Of a stretch of DNA of 64,000 nt, positions 1 to 9,521 are shown one piece after another; positions within the stretch are counted from its first letter, which is position 1; each line of letters begins with the position of its first letter. The stretch is from Corynebacterium silvaticum (lineage in GTDB: Bacteria > Actinomycetota > Actinomycetes > Mycobacteriales > Mycobacteriaceae). Location: the NCBI RefSeq assembly GCF_004382825.2, contig NZ_SDQO02000005.1:1-64000 (forward strand), in the 5' to 3' direction. Both the position numbers and the translations under genes were made by a program. The notes under the pieces were generated by a model. That model did not search any database, was not told where the DNA came from, and saw nothing but the letters and a program-made list of their open reading frames with translations.

Positions 1-36
1 ATCCGCGGACGGGTTTTCCCTGTTCGTGGCTGACGA

Positions 37-1533
37 TTATGAGGCTGCGGTGGGGCAACGCGCCGGGTAACTGCTGATGAAGCAGGGTATAGAGGATACG
101 AGAGGCGTCGGCGTGGGAGATATGGGCTGTGGTGATGGCGGGGCCACGCTGCGGGAATTCTGATAAGCGTCGTCAGGCTCTAGTGTGAAGCCCTTGAGCA
201 AAACTATGAGCGCAAAACCTACAACAAGCATGGTTGTGGAGACTCGGGTGCGTCCTCCGACAGTCAGGATTCGGCGCCATGTTGTCATAGACGCATCGGA
301 TGAGGTGGCTGGAGCTTGTGCGTCTTTGTTGTGGGGGTCTTGATCGTTGGGATCGTGCTGCTCATTATTGGAAATGGCGGTGTCCATGAGTCCAGTTTCC
401 ACAATGGCGGGATCTTCTTTTGCGTGATCGCCGCGGTCAGGAGATTGGGCGTCGGGAAGCTCTGTGGTGCGTGGATCTTCTGCGGGCGTGATAAGGGAAG
501 TACCTGGGAAAACCTTGGTGGTTTCGGTGTTTCCTGTGCTATTCAAGGGCTGGGAGAGCTCGCCTGTGGAGCTAGTCGACGCAACCGTCTTCGAGGCATC
601 CGCGTTGGTGATTATTGCTGGACGGAAGAGTGAATCGGCAATATCTGAAGGCGAGGATGTCTCAAGTGTGTCAGCTCGGGAACCCGTCAAAGTAGGCGCT
701 GTGCCGTACTCTTGCCAGAATTCATCAATGATGGAGGTGCGAATCGCGCGTTCCACAAGCCACTGGGATCCTGGGTTGACCTGGCACACAAAGCGCATGT
801 CCACTGTCCAAGGCTGGCCGACCGTGCTGGGTTGATGTACGGCGACGGAAGGGTGCACGCTGAGCTCGCCGAGGATTTCTGGGGCAATGTCGCTGCGGCG
901 TAAGGCCCGTCGGGTGGCGCGTGTTGAACGTTCTATGGCTTCTTCAATGGAAGCCGACCCGAGCAGCGGAATGGGCATCGTAACCACTGCGCTTGACCAA
1001 TAATTTGAATTATTGATGGATACTCCGGCTTTGGAGTTGGGGATGATGACGGTTTCCTCTGCGAGTGTTCTGATCCTCGTCGCACGCATTGTGATCTGGA
1101 TGACCGTGCCTTCAATTTTGGTGGCTCCGCCTTCAAATCGAACCCAGTCGCCCACGCCGTAGTGCTTCTCGCTCAAGATAAAGAAGCCTGCAAGGAAGTC
1201 GGCGATGATTGATTGTGCGCCTAAACCGATGGCCGCGGAGGCTGCGGTCGCGGGGATTGCAGCGCCGGCGAGTGTGAAGCCGATTTGTTGTAAAACAAAC
1301 ACGAAAATCACAAAGTATGCGATCATCTGCGCGATGTAGATCATCACACCGGCGAAAGCGAGATGCGCCTTTGACTCGTCCTCGTGCTCATCTATGACTT
1401 TCTTTTCCACGATGCGCATGGCTAAGCGCCCAAGGCGGGGTACCAGGAAAGCAAGGAAAGCCAAGATGAGGAGGTCAAGACCTGTGTCAATGAACCAGTC
1501 CCACGTTTGGTGCAAGAGGAATTGAGTTCGCAT
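37..1533 (-). CDS. mscCG: MscS-family mechanosensitive channel (MscCG-like, glutamate efflux)
   Basis: 498-residue inner-membrane protein. Three hydrophobic segments lie in the first about 120 residues, followed by the Gly/Ala-rich pore helix (residues about 95-115, with GLGAQSIIADFLAGFFILSE) and the MscS beta domain (DWVRFEGG, then the IPNSKAG motif). After about residue 290 there is a long acidic, low-complexity cytoplasmic linker and an extra C-terminal membrane segment (near TTMLVVGFALIVLL). The extra segment is characteristic of C. glutamicum MscCG, the channel that releases glutamate and protects against hypo-osmotic shock. It lies divergent to ilvBNC, as in C. glutamicum. The last 40 residues are Pro/Ser-rich, and an overlapping frame there is also open (see findings). 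Confidence 0.9.
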   Translation of the reverse strand: MRTQFLLHQTWDWFIDTGLDLLILAFLAFLVPRLGRLAMRIVEKKVIDEHEDESKAHLAFAGVMIYIAQMIAYFVIFVFVLQQIGFTLAGAAIPATAASAAIGLGAQSIIADFLAGFFILSEKHYGVGDWVRFEGGATKIEGTVIQITMRATRIRTLAEETVIIPNSKAGVSINNSNYWSSAVVTMPIPLLGSASIEEAIERSTRATRRALRRSDIAPEILGELSVHPSVAVHQPSTVGQPWTVDMRFVCQVNPGSQWLVERAIRTSIIDEFWQEYGTAPTLTGSRADTLETSSPSDIADSLFRPAIITNADASKTVASTSSTGELSQPLNSTGNTETTKVFPGTSLITPAEDPRTTELPDAQSPDRGDHAKEDPAIVETGLMDTAISNNEQHDPNDQDPHNKDAQAPATSSDASMTTWRRILTVGGRTRVSTTMLVVGFALIVLLKGFTLEPDDAYQNSRSVAPPSPQPISPTPTPLVSSIPCFISSYPARCPTAAS

Positions 1534-1675
1534 GATTACCGAGGATAGCGGTGTTAGCCATCTCGGTGGGTGTGCTTGTTCTTATCCACGGATGGGGAAG
1601 TGACCTGCACCATATGGGGGTAAGTTGAAGAAAAAGAGCCGACATTCCACTCTGTGGCGTGTAGGATCCCATCCT
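1534..1675. promoter_or_regulatory. Divergent promoter region mscCG / ilv leader
   Basis: Non-coding gap between the channel gene and the ilv leader peptide. A plausible -10 hexamer TAGGAT sits at 1662-1667, eight bases before the leader peptide ATG, so the ilv transcript could start at or very near that ATG. No clear -35 or operator palindrome is visible. Confidence 0.4.
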
Positions 1676-1723
1676 ATGAACATTATTCGACTTGTAGTGC
1701 TATCCGAGCGGCGCCTGCCGTAA
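1676..1723 (+). CDS. ilvBNC leader peptide (attenuation)
   Basis: A 15-codon open frame reads MNIIRLVVLSERRLP and stops with TAA. It contains Ile-Ile, Val-Val and three Leu codons, the amino acids made by the downstream operon. It closely resembles the C. glutamicum ilvBNC leader peptide (MTIIRLVVVTARRLP as I remember it). Stalling at the Ile/Val/Leu codons would prevent the downstream terminator at 1745-1787 from forming. The gene is too short for ordinary ORF calling. Confidence 0.85.
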   Translation: MNIIRLVVLSERRLP

Positions 1724-1744
1724 CGGCCACCAAGTCGTAACGTA

Positions 1745-1787
1745 AGCGCCCTCGCCAGCATCACAAGTGCTGATCGGGGGCTTTTTT
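1745..1787 (+). terminator. ilvBNC attenuator terminator
   Basis: A hairpin pairs GCCCTCGCCAGCA with TGCTGATCGGGGGC around a TCACAAG loop, with small internal imperfections, and is followed by TTTTTT. It lies 22 bases after the leader peptide stop and about 175 bases before ilvB, the expected place for a transcription attenuator. Confidence 0.8.
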
Positions 1788-1961
1788 CGTAGCGGACCAC
1801 CATCATCCGCTTAATGTTCAACTAGTGAATATGCAGATCATCTAAACCGAAACCCAGTGGTTTAGCAGAGCTGTGTATTGGTATTCGACCTAGACCAGGT
1901 AACCAAACCTTTGTCTAGATTCGGACAACAACATCCGTGAACAATCAAGGAGCTAGAAGTC

Positions 1962-3893
1962 GTGGCAGCCTCCACAAAGATCACAAAGACCACATCTTCG
2001 GTCCCGCCTTCTCCCGCTGCGATGGCTAAGCGGTCCCAGGTACAACGACCTGAGCGAATGACGGGCGCAGAAGCGATCGTGCGATCGCTTGAAGCACTAG
2101 GCACAGACATAGTCTTCGGCCTACCTGGTGGAGCAGTTCTTCCTCTTTATGATGCGTTGTACTCCGCTCAGAAGCTAAGGCACGTTTTGGTCCGGCATGA
2201 ACAGGGGGCTGGACATGCTGCAACGGGATACGCTCAGGCAACCGGCAGGGTAGGGGTGTGCATCGCTACCTCTGGTCCGGGAGCGACCAACCTGGTCACA
2301 CCTATTGCTGATGCCAACTTAGATTCGGTGCCTCTCGTGGCTATTACCGGACAGGTGGGACGCTCACTTCTTGGCACCGACGCTTTCCAAGAAGCAGACA
2401 TCCGCGGTATCACCATGCCAGTGACCAAACACAACGTGATGGTCACGGATGTGAATAAGATTCCGCAGGCGTTAGCGGAAGCTTTCTACCTTGCGCAAAC
2501 AGGACGCCCGGGGCCAGTGCTTGTCGACGTTCCCAAGGATATTCAGCAAGCGGAAGTGGACTTTATCTGGCCTCCTAAAATTGATCTTCCAGGCTATAAA
2601 CCCGTTACAGTGCCACACAATCGCCCGATCGAACAGGCCGTAAAGCTGATATCCTCTGCGCGGCGACCTGTCCTCTACATCGGTGGCGGAGTTATTAAAG
2701 CCAATGCTGCAGAAGCTTTGCGTGCCTTCGCCGAATACACCCAGATCCCGGTGGTCACCACCCTTATGGCCCTTGGATCTTTCCCCAGCTCGCATGATCT
2801 GCACATGGGGATGCCTGGAATGCATGGAACTGTTCCGGCAGTGGGAGCGATGCAAATGAGTGATCTTTTGATCGCTATTGGGGCGCGATTTGACGACCGG
2901 GTCACCGGGGCGTTGAGCTCTTTTGCGCCGGGCGCACAAGTGATTCATGCAGATATCGACCCTGCCGAAATCGGAAAAATTCGCTCTGTTGATGTCCCGA
3001 TAGTTGGCGATGCTAAAGAAGTTCTGGAAGCGCTTCTTAACGTCTATAAAGCTTCTCGTGCGGATTTACCCCGCAGTGCTCGTTGGCTGAAATATTTAGC
3101 AGGCTTGAAGGAACACTTCCCTCGTGGTTGGGAAAAGAGCGAGACCGGTTTGATTGAGCCGCAGCGAGTGATCAGGGAGCTTTCTAAGGAAGTCGGACCA
3201 GACGCTATATATACGGCAGGCGTAGGCCAGCATCAGATGTGGTCGGCGCAATTCCTGGACTTTGAAAAACCCCGTACCTGGCTTAACTCCGGTGGGTTGG
3301 GCACGATGGGTTATGCCATACCTGCTGCGCTAGGCGCTAAAGCCGGAGCACCCGATACCGAGGTGTGGGCTATCGACGGCGACGGCTGCTTCCAGATGAC
3401 TAATCAAGAGCTTGCTACGGCTGCTGTGGAGGGCATGCTGATCAAAGTAGCTTTGATTAACAATGGAAACTTGGGGATGGTGCGTCAGTGGCAGACGCTG
3501 TTTTATGACGGAAACTACTCCAACACTAAACTGCGTGAAAAAGACCACTACATGCCTGATTTTGTTGGGCTCGCAGAAGCGCTTGGCTGCGCTGCTTTCC
3601 GTGTTACGCGTGCGGAGGATATCGTTCCGACGATCCGCAAGGCGCGGGCAATTAACGATCGTCCTGTGGTCATTGATTTTATCGTGGGTGAGGATGCCCA
3701 AGTGTGGCCCATGGTTGCTGCAGGTCATTCAAATTCGGACATTCAGTACGCCAAGGGACTCCGCCCCTTCTTTGACGGGGAAGAATCTGCCGCAGAATCC
3801 CCCGATGAGATTGATGATTTGATTGAAGAGGCAACGCTGTTGTCTCTGGAGAAGCAGGCGAAGAGAAATCTTGCTCCGCGGGAACAGATCTAG
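1962..3893 (+). CDS. ilvB: Acetolactate (acetohydroxyacid) synthase large subunit
   Basis: 643-residue ThDP-dependent catalytic subunit for the first common step of Ile/Val/Leu synthesis (two pyruvate, or pyruvate plus 2-ketobutyrate). The N-terminal Pyr domain carries [15 protein letters not shown] and the conserved [14 protein letters not shown] (catalytic Glu). A central FAD-binding domain follows, then the PP domain with the [15 protein letters not shown]...[12 protein letters not shown] ThDP/Mg motif. Start is GTG at 1962, preceded by AAGGAG at 1948. It is the first gene of ilvBNC, downstream of the attenuator, with 9 bases between its stop codon and the ilvN ATG. Confidence 0.97.
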   Translation: MAASTKITKTTSSVPPSPAAMAKRSQVQRPERMTGAEAIVRSLEALGTDIVFGLPGGAVLPLYDALYSAQKLRHVLVRHEQGAGHAATGYAQATGRVGVCIATSGPGATNLVTPIADANLDSVPLVAITGQVGRSLLGTDAFQEADIRGITMPVTKHNVMVTDVNKIPQALAEAFYLAQTGRPGPVLVDVPKDIQQAEVDFIWPPKIDLPGYKPVTVPHNRPIEQAVKLISSARRPVLYIGGGVIKANAAEALRAFAEYTQIPVVTTLMALGSFPSSHDLHMGMPGMHGTVPAVGAMQMSDLLIAIGARFDDRVTGALSSFAPGAQVIHADIDPAEIGKIRSVDVPIVGDAKEVLEALLNVYKASRADLPRSARWLKYLAGLKEHFPRGWEKSETGLIEPQRVIRELSKEVGPDAIYTAGVGQHQMWSAQFLDFEKPRTWLNSGGLGTMGYAIPAALGAKAGAPDTEVWAIDGDGCFQMTNQELATAAVEGMLIKVALINNGNLGMVRQWQTLFYDGNYSNTKLREKDHYMPDFVGLAEALGCAAFRVTRAEDIVPTIRKARAINDRPVVIDFIVGEDAQVWPMVAAGHSNSDIQYAKGLRPFFDGEESAAESPDEIDDLIEEATLLSLEKQAKRNLAPREQI

Positions 3894-3902
3894 GAGATAG
3901 TG

Positions 3903-4421
3903 ATGGCTAATAAGGATATTTCTCGTCATATCTTGAGCGTTTTGGTTCAAGATACTGACGGCATTACGTCTCGTGTTGTGGCGATGTTTACTCGCCGCAG
4001 CTTCAGCATCGTGTCATTTGTCTCAGGAAAGACTGAGGAACCGGGCGTTAATCGCTTTACCATTGTTGTGGACGCAGACGAAGTCAACATTGAGCAGATT
4101 ACCAAGCAGCTCAATAAGTTAATTCCTGTACTTAAGGTGGTTCGGCTAGAAAAAGAAACCACTATTGCTAGGGCCTTGATGCTGGTTAAAGTGTCTGCGG
4201 ATGCGTCGAATCGGCCGCAGGTAGTTGACGCAGCAAATATCTTCCGCGCTCGAGTCGTGGATGTCGCACCTGACTCGGTAGTCATTGAGGCAACAGGCAA
4301 CAAAGGAAAACTTAACGCGCTTTTGGACGTGCTCGAACCTTTTGGTGTATTGGAATTGATTTCATCCGGGCAAATCGCCCTGCATCGTGGATCAAAAACA
4401 ATGGCACCGGGTAACCGATAG
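3903..4421 (+). CDS. ilvN: Acetolactate synthase small (regulatory) subunit
   Basis: 172-residue regulatory subunit with an N-terminal ACT domain (HILSVLVQDTDGITSRV, residues about 8-80) and the C-terminal ALS_ss_C domain (KVSADASNRPQVVDAANIFRA). It binds valine/leucine/isoleucine for feedback control of IlvB. I use ATG 3903 rather than the adjacent GTG 3900 because the C. glutamicum protein begins MAN. AGGAGA (3892-3897) lies just upstream. Confidence 0.96.
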   Translation: MANKDISRHILSVLVQDTDGITSRVVAMFTRRSFSIVSFVSGKTEEPGVNRFTIVVDADEVNIEQITKQLNKLIPVLKVVRLEKETTIARALMLVKVSADASNRPQVVDAANIFRARVVDVAPDSVVIEATGNKGKLNALLDVLEPFGVLELISSGQIALHRGSKTMAPGNR

Positions 4422-5573
<1,152 letters not shown>

Positions 5574-5592
5574 CCATACATACATAGGCGAG

Positions 5593-5635
5593 TGCCGCGG
5601 CTGATATGGAAATAGCCGCGGCATTCCCTTTTTAT
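5593..5635 (+). terminator. ilvC terminator
   Basis: TGCCGCGGCT (5593-5602) pairs perfectly with AGCCGCGGCA (5614-5623), followed by a T-rich tail (TTCCCTTTTT). Confidence 0.85.
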
Positions 5636-5654
5636 GGTGCTATGCGCGTCTTAA

Positions 5655-6384
5655 TTAAAAGCGAAAGACATTTTTGAGTAGGTGCCACACGCCGCCACCG
5701 ATAAGTGAGAGAATTCCCGCAATACCGCCGAGCCAAGTAAAGACTTTGCCCAGTGTGCTTCCGCCGTCAGTACCTTTAACGACGACGGTAAGAGGCAGTT
5801 ATTTTTCCATAAACTCTTTTGTGCTTGGGTCTTTCATTTGAAAACTTGTGACGAAGGTGCCAGGGGTATTGGCTGCTGTATAGGAGTATTCGTAGGTTAT
5901 TTGAGAACCGAGTTCTCCAAAGCCACCTTTATTAACTATCGATTCGATCGTGCGCGAGTCTTTTTTATTAAACGTCCTGTTGGGGAGTTGATCTAAAGCT
6001 GTTACAGAGGGCTCTGTAGCTCCTGTATCTTTAGTTACAACGGTTTTCTTTCCTGTGCTGGGATTAAAGGAATCAATTAGGTGAGAGGTGCTCCATAAAA
6101 TCAGTGAAGCCATTGTTGCCGTTATTGGATACTTTTAGTTCGAGCTTGACGTTAATGGTGTCGCCTGGATTAACGGTGACTGTTTTATTGCTTTCGACTT
6201 GGGGTGTTTCTTGAGGGGCCGCGACAGTGATGCTGCGGGTGAAGGTCCTGCCTCCTTCTAAGGTGGTACTCGTACTGATTGTTGTGGTCGCATTTTCCTG
6301 CTGTTGGGCCTGGGCTACTGGAGAGGCTGTCGTGAGTAGCGCAATAGTGAGGACCGGCGCTAGAACACGTTTTATACTCAGCAT
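5655..6384 (-). pseudogene. Broken secreted/membrane-anchored protein (frameshift plus in-frame stop)
   Basis: Three collinear pieces form one gene. Piece 1 starts at ATG 6384 (RBS AAGGA) with a signal peptide ending SPVAQAQQ and runs to a stop at 6073. A one-base shift around 6075-6110 joins it to the frame carrying SHLIDSFNPSTGKK, which runs to a TAA at 5799-5801. Beyond that TAA the same frame continues for 47 codons (LPLTVVVKGTDGG, then a hydrophobic segment WLGGIAGILSLIGGGVW and a basic end) to TAA 5655-5657. Intact, it would be about 240 residues: secreted, with a C-terminal membrane anchor. I do not recognise the function; corynebacterial surface proteins of this design exist. Confidence 0.7.
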
Positions 6385-6557
6385 TTATTTTTCCTTAAAT
6401 TAAATATGAGAACATATCAACAATTAAGGTATATCACAGTCTCAATTGAGCAAAATGACAGACGCGTGATTTTCGTTTCAGGGGCTTTGTATGTTCGGTG
6501 ACGTTTTGCTATTTTCAATAATTCCATTTAATGGAAATTAAGTGTAATGTCGCTTGC

Positions 6558-7523
6558 ATGGATACGGGACAAGGCTCATCACACGCGGTTAGCCCACAGG
6601 GCAAAGCTCATCATGTGCACGATCATGATCACGAGCATTCTCATGGACATGTCCCATCGAGTATGAGGGCACTTCTGGCCGTTGTTGCCGTTACTAGTGT
6701 GTTTTTCTTGGTGGAGCTAGTGGGTGGTCTATGGACTGGGTCTTTGGCTTTGCTTTCCGACGCAATGCATATGCTTTCTGACTCCACGGGTTTGATAGTT
6801 GCTCTTGCCGCCATGCTCGTAGCTCGGCGTCCTGCTTCCGTAAAAGCCACCTTTGGCAATAAAAGGGTTGAGGTTATAGCTGCGTTTTTTAATGCTGTAG
6901 CAGTTTCCGTGATCTCCGTGTGGATCGTGGTGGAGGCTATTCAGCGGTTGGGTCAGAAAACTGAGATTGATGCGCCGCTTACTCTGGCGATCGGAGTGGT
7001 TGGTTTGCTGGCCAATATCGTGGGAGCAGTCCTTCTACACGGGCATAAAGATGAGAGCATCAACGTCAAGGGGGCCTACCTGCACATTGTGCTAGATATG
7101 GTGGGTTCTCTTGCCGTGATTGTGTCGGCAACCATTATCTATCTCACGTCGTGGCTGTGGGTGGATACGGTGGCTTCGCTCGCCATTGCGGCGCTCATTT
7201 TGCCAAGGTCGTTGGATTTGGCATGGAGCGCGCTTGGTGTACTGCTGGAACGAACTCCTGCTGGCTATGATCTTGATTCCATTGAGAAAGGCCTGCTGGG
7301 TATTCGCGGGGTCGTGGAGGTACATGACCTTCATGTATGGACGATAGATGGGCATGAGGCGATGGCAACGTGCCACCTTGTTGTCGATGAGCATATTGAT
7401 GAAGGTTGTGCCCCTCTCGACGCGGCGCAGGACTACCTTAAGAGCGTGGGAGTCGCACACGCCACGATTCAGATTGAAGAACAGGGACACGATGCTCACG
7501 AGGATTATTGCCGTCGTTTCTGA
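6558..7523 (+). CDS. Cation diffusion facilitator (CDF) zinc/cobalt-type exporter
   Basis: 321 residues from ATG 6558, which lies seven bases after TAATGT (6545-6550) and so fits a leaderless transcript. The frame is also open to ATG 6531. The N-terminus is a His-rich loop (HHVHDHDHEHSHGH). Six predicted membrane helices follow, with the CDF metal sites SLALLSDAMHMLSDS (helix II) and HIVLDMVGS (helix V). The C-terminal cytoplasmic domain contains VEVHDLHVWTIDGHEAMATCHLVV. It exports divalent metal by proton antiport; zinc is the best guess, but specificity cannot be read with certainty. Confidence 0.92.
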   Translation: MDTGQGSSHAVSPQGKAHHVHDHDHEHSHGHVPSSMRALLAVVAVTSVFFLVELVGGLWTGSLALLSDAMHMLSDSTGLIVALAAMLVARRPASVKATFGNKRVEVIAAFFNAVAVSVISVWIVVEAIQRLGQKTEIDAPLTLAIGVVGLLANIVGAVLLHGHKDESINVKGAYLHIVLDMVGSLAVIVSATIIYLTSWLWVDTVASLAIAALILPRSLDLAWSALGVLLERTPAGYDLDSIEKGLLGIRGVVEVHDLHVWTIDGHEAMATCHLVVDEHIDEGCAPLDAAQDYLKSVGVAHATIQIEEQGHDAHEDYCRRF

Positions 7524-7644
7524 TTGATATGAACCGCACAACGAGGGCGTGGGTAGAGGCTTAAAGTGACGATGCACAGGAAGCGTTGCGCATCATATGT
7601 TTCGGAGTCTGCACCTACGAGCCGTGATGACTAGAATCATGCCC

Positions 7645-9459
7645 ATGGGTTTTTCTACGCCAAGCTATGATCTTGCAGACTTGTTTAACCGCATCGATCG
7701 CGGTGACCTGCAACTACCGGATTTTCAACGTTCGTATTGCTGGGACGTGGATCGGATTCGTTCGTTACTCGTTACCGTATTGCGAGGCTATCCGGTCGGC
7801 GCGCTGATGGCGTTAGATACCCGAAACGAGCCCATGCGGTTTAGGCCGCGGCCCCTTCAGGGGGCACCGGAGCATCATGTATCACCGGGGCTTTTGCTTC
7901 TCGACGGACAACAGCGCCTCACCTCCCTGTATCAGTGCTTGCGCGGCGAGGGGCTCGTGGAGTCGGTTGATTTCCGCAGTAAGAATGTTCGTCGTCGCTT
8001 TTATGTGGACGTAGAAAAAGCTGTTTCTTCGGAGGTTATGCCGGATGAGGCCGTAATTTCTGTGGATGAGTCGGGTGTGGTTCGCTCCCATTTTGCGGAG
8101 ACTCCAGAAGGCGGCATCACTTCACGTGAGGCGGCGCTGGCTCATGGCTGTATTCCAGTGTCAGCTTTGTTGTCGGATGAGGCTACAGACATGCTCTTTG
8201 ACATGGCTGCTGGGGCGGATGCTCAGGCGCGCGATAACGTTCGCCGCTTTAACAATAAGGTGGTCAAGCCTCTTGCTGGCTATTCGATTCCGATGGTGCG
8301 TCTTGACCGGGCAACCGCCCAGGGTGGCATAGGTTCTATCTTTGCTCAGGCGAATTCTTCTGGCATGCAGATGGATGTCTTTGAGCTTCTTACCTCATTG
8401 TTTGCTGCGCAGGATCCAGATTTTGACCTGCTAAGGGATTGGGAGAAAACCGACGAGGTGCTCAGGAAGTACCCGGCTTTGGATGGGATAGGAAAGACGG
8501 AGTTTCTCACTGCTGTGGCGCTGTATGTCTCTGCACGCAACGGCAGGGCGAGCGGGCATAGGGAATCGATCCTGAAATTGAGCGTGGCGGACTACGCTCC
8601 GGCAGCCAAAAAGATGCGTGCGGCGTTTCATGAGTCGGCTCATTACATGAGCGAGCGGTGCATTTTGTCCACCTCGCAGGTGCCTTACACCCCGCAGTTG
8701 ATTCCCCTTGCTGTGATTATTGCGCTGCTTGCGGAGGAGCCTGGCCTGCTGTCCAAACAGGAAGCGTGGAACCGTCTTAACCGGTGGTTCTGGTGTGGGG
8801 TCTTTGGGGAACTGTATGGTTCGCCAGCGCTTACTGTCCGCATGGGAACGGATGTGGACGAGGTCACCTCTTGGATCCGGGCGGCTGAGGCTGGCAAGGA
8901 TAATGAGGTAGAGACTCCAAAATCTATCCGTAATGCTCGGTTTGTGGAATCGAGATTGCTCAGCGCTGGCCCCGAGTCTGGTCTTTATAAAGGAATCTAT
9001 GCCTTATTAATGGGACGAGGCGCGCGGGATTGGCGTACCGGACAAGCCTTTGATCGGCATAATGCGGCGACCTTGGGAGTGCACTTCCGTCCGGTTTTCC
9101 CGGAGGTATGGTGCGATGACAATGACGTAGATCGAGTACTGGCTGACAGCGTGTTAAATTACACGCCGATGGGACGTCGCACGTACGTGATGATAGAAGG
9201 TTCTTCTCCTGCTCGTTATCTGGCGAGGATCCAATCCAAGTCGTTGATGGATGATCAGGAATTTGATGAGGTGCTAGCCACACACATGATGGACCCACAT
9301 CTTGTGTTGAGTGCGAATGCCAACGAGTTTTTCCGAGACCGGCGCCAACGCCTGATCGCTATGATCGAAGAGGCTATCGGTGGCTCTGCGGTGATGGATG
9401 TTGATGAGGCGAACTTGGGTGGCGGCGAAGAAGGTCCTGATGCCTTCCGCCCGCAGTAA
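7645..9459 (+). CDS. DUF262-domain protein, GmrSD-like (possible type IV restriction nuclease)
   Basis: 604 residues from ATG 7645, seven bases after TAGAAT (7632-7637), a leaderless arrangement; longer starts to 7597 are open. The N-terminus is a clear DUF262/ParB-Srx fold: LPDFQRSYCWDVDRIRSLL, RGYPVGALM and LLLDGQQRLTSLYQCL. This domain in GmrS binds NTP and recognises modified DNA. The C-terminal third (about 480-560) contains HFRPVFPEVW followed by DSVLNYTPMGRRTY, which resembles the HxxFP...N...N pattern of the DUF1524 HNH domain of GmrD, though divergent. It stands alone with no methylase or other defence gene beside it. Role in defence is inference. Confidence 0.7.
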   Translation: MGFSTPSYDLADLFNRIDRGDLQLPDFQRSYCWDVDRIRSLLVTVLRGYPVGALMALDTRNEPMRFRPRPLQGAPEHHVSPGLLLLDGQQRLTSLYQCLRGEGLVESVDFRSKNVRRRFYVDVEKAVSSEVMPDEAVISVDESGVVRSHFAETPEGGITSREAALAHGCIPVSALLSDEATDMLFDMAAGADAQARDNVRRFNNKVVKPLAGYSIPMVRLDRATAQGGIGSIFAQANSSGMQMDVFELLTSLFAAQDPDFDLLRDWEKTDEVLRKYPALDGIGKTEFLTAVALYVSARNGRASGHRESILKLSVADYAPAAKKMRAAFHESAHYMSERCILSTSQVPYTPQLIPLAVIIALLAEEPGLLSKQEAWNRLNRWFWCGVFGELYGSPALTVRMGTDVDEVTSWIRAAEAGKDNEVETPKSIRNARFVESRLLSAGPESGLYKGIYALLMGRGARDWRTGQAFDRHNAATLGVHFRPVFPEVWCDDNDVDRVLADSVLNYTPMGRRTYVMIEGSSPARYLARIQSKSLMDDQEFDEVLATHMMDPHLVLSANANEFFRDRRQRLIAMIEEAIGGSAVMDVDEANLGGGEEGPDAFRPQ

Positions 9460-9521
9460 AAAGTGCCTTATCGGCAAGATACAGGGATACAGCTGGCGGG
9501 GCTATAGATTCGGGTCCTACG

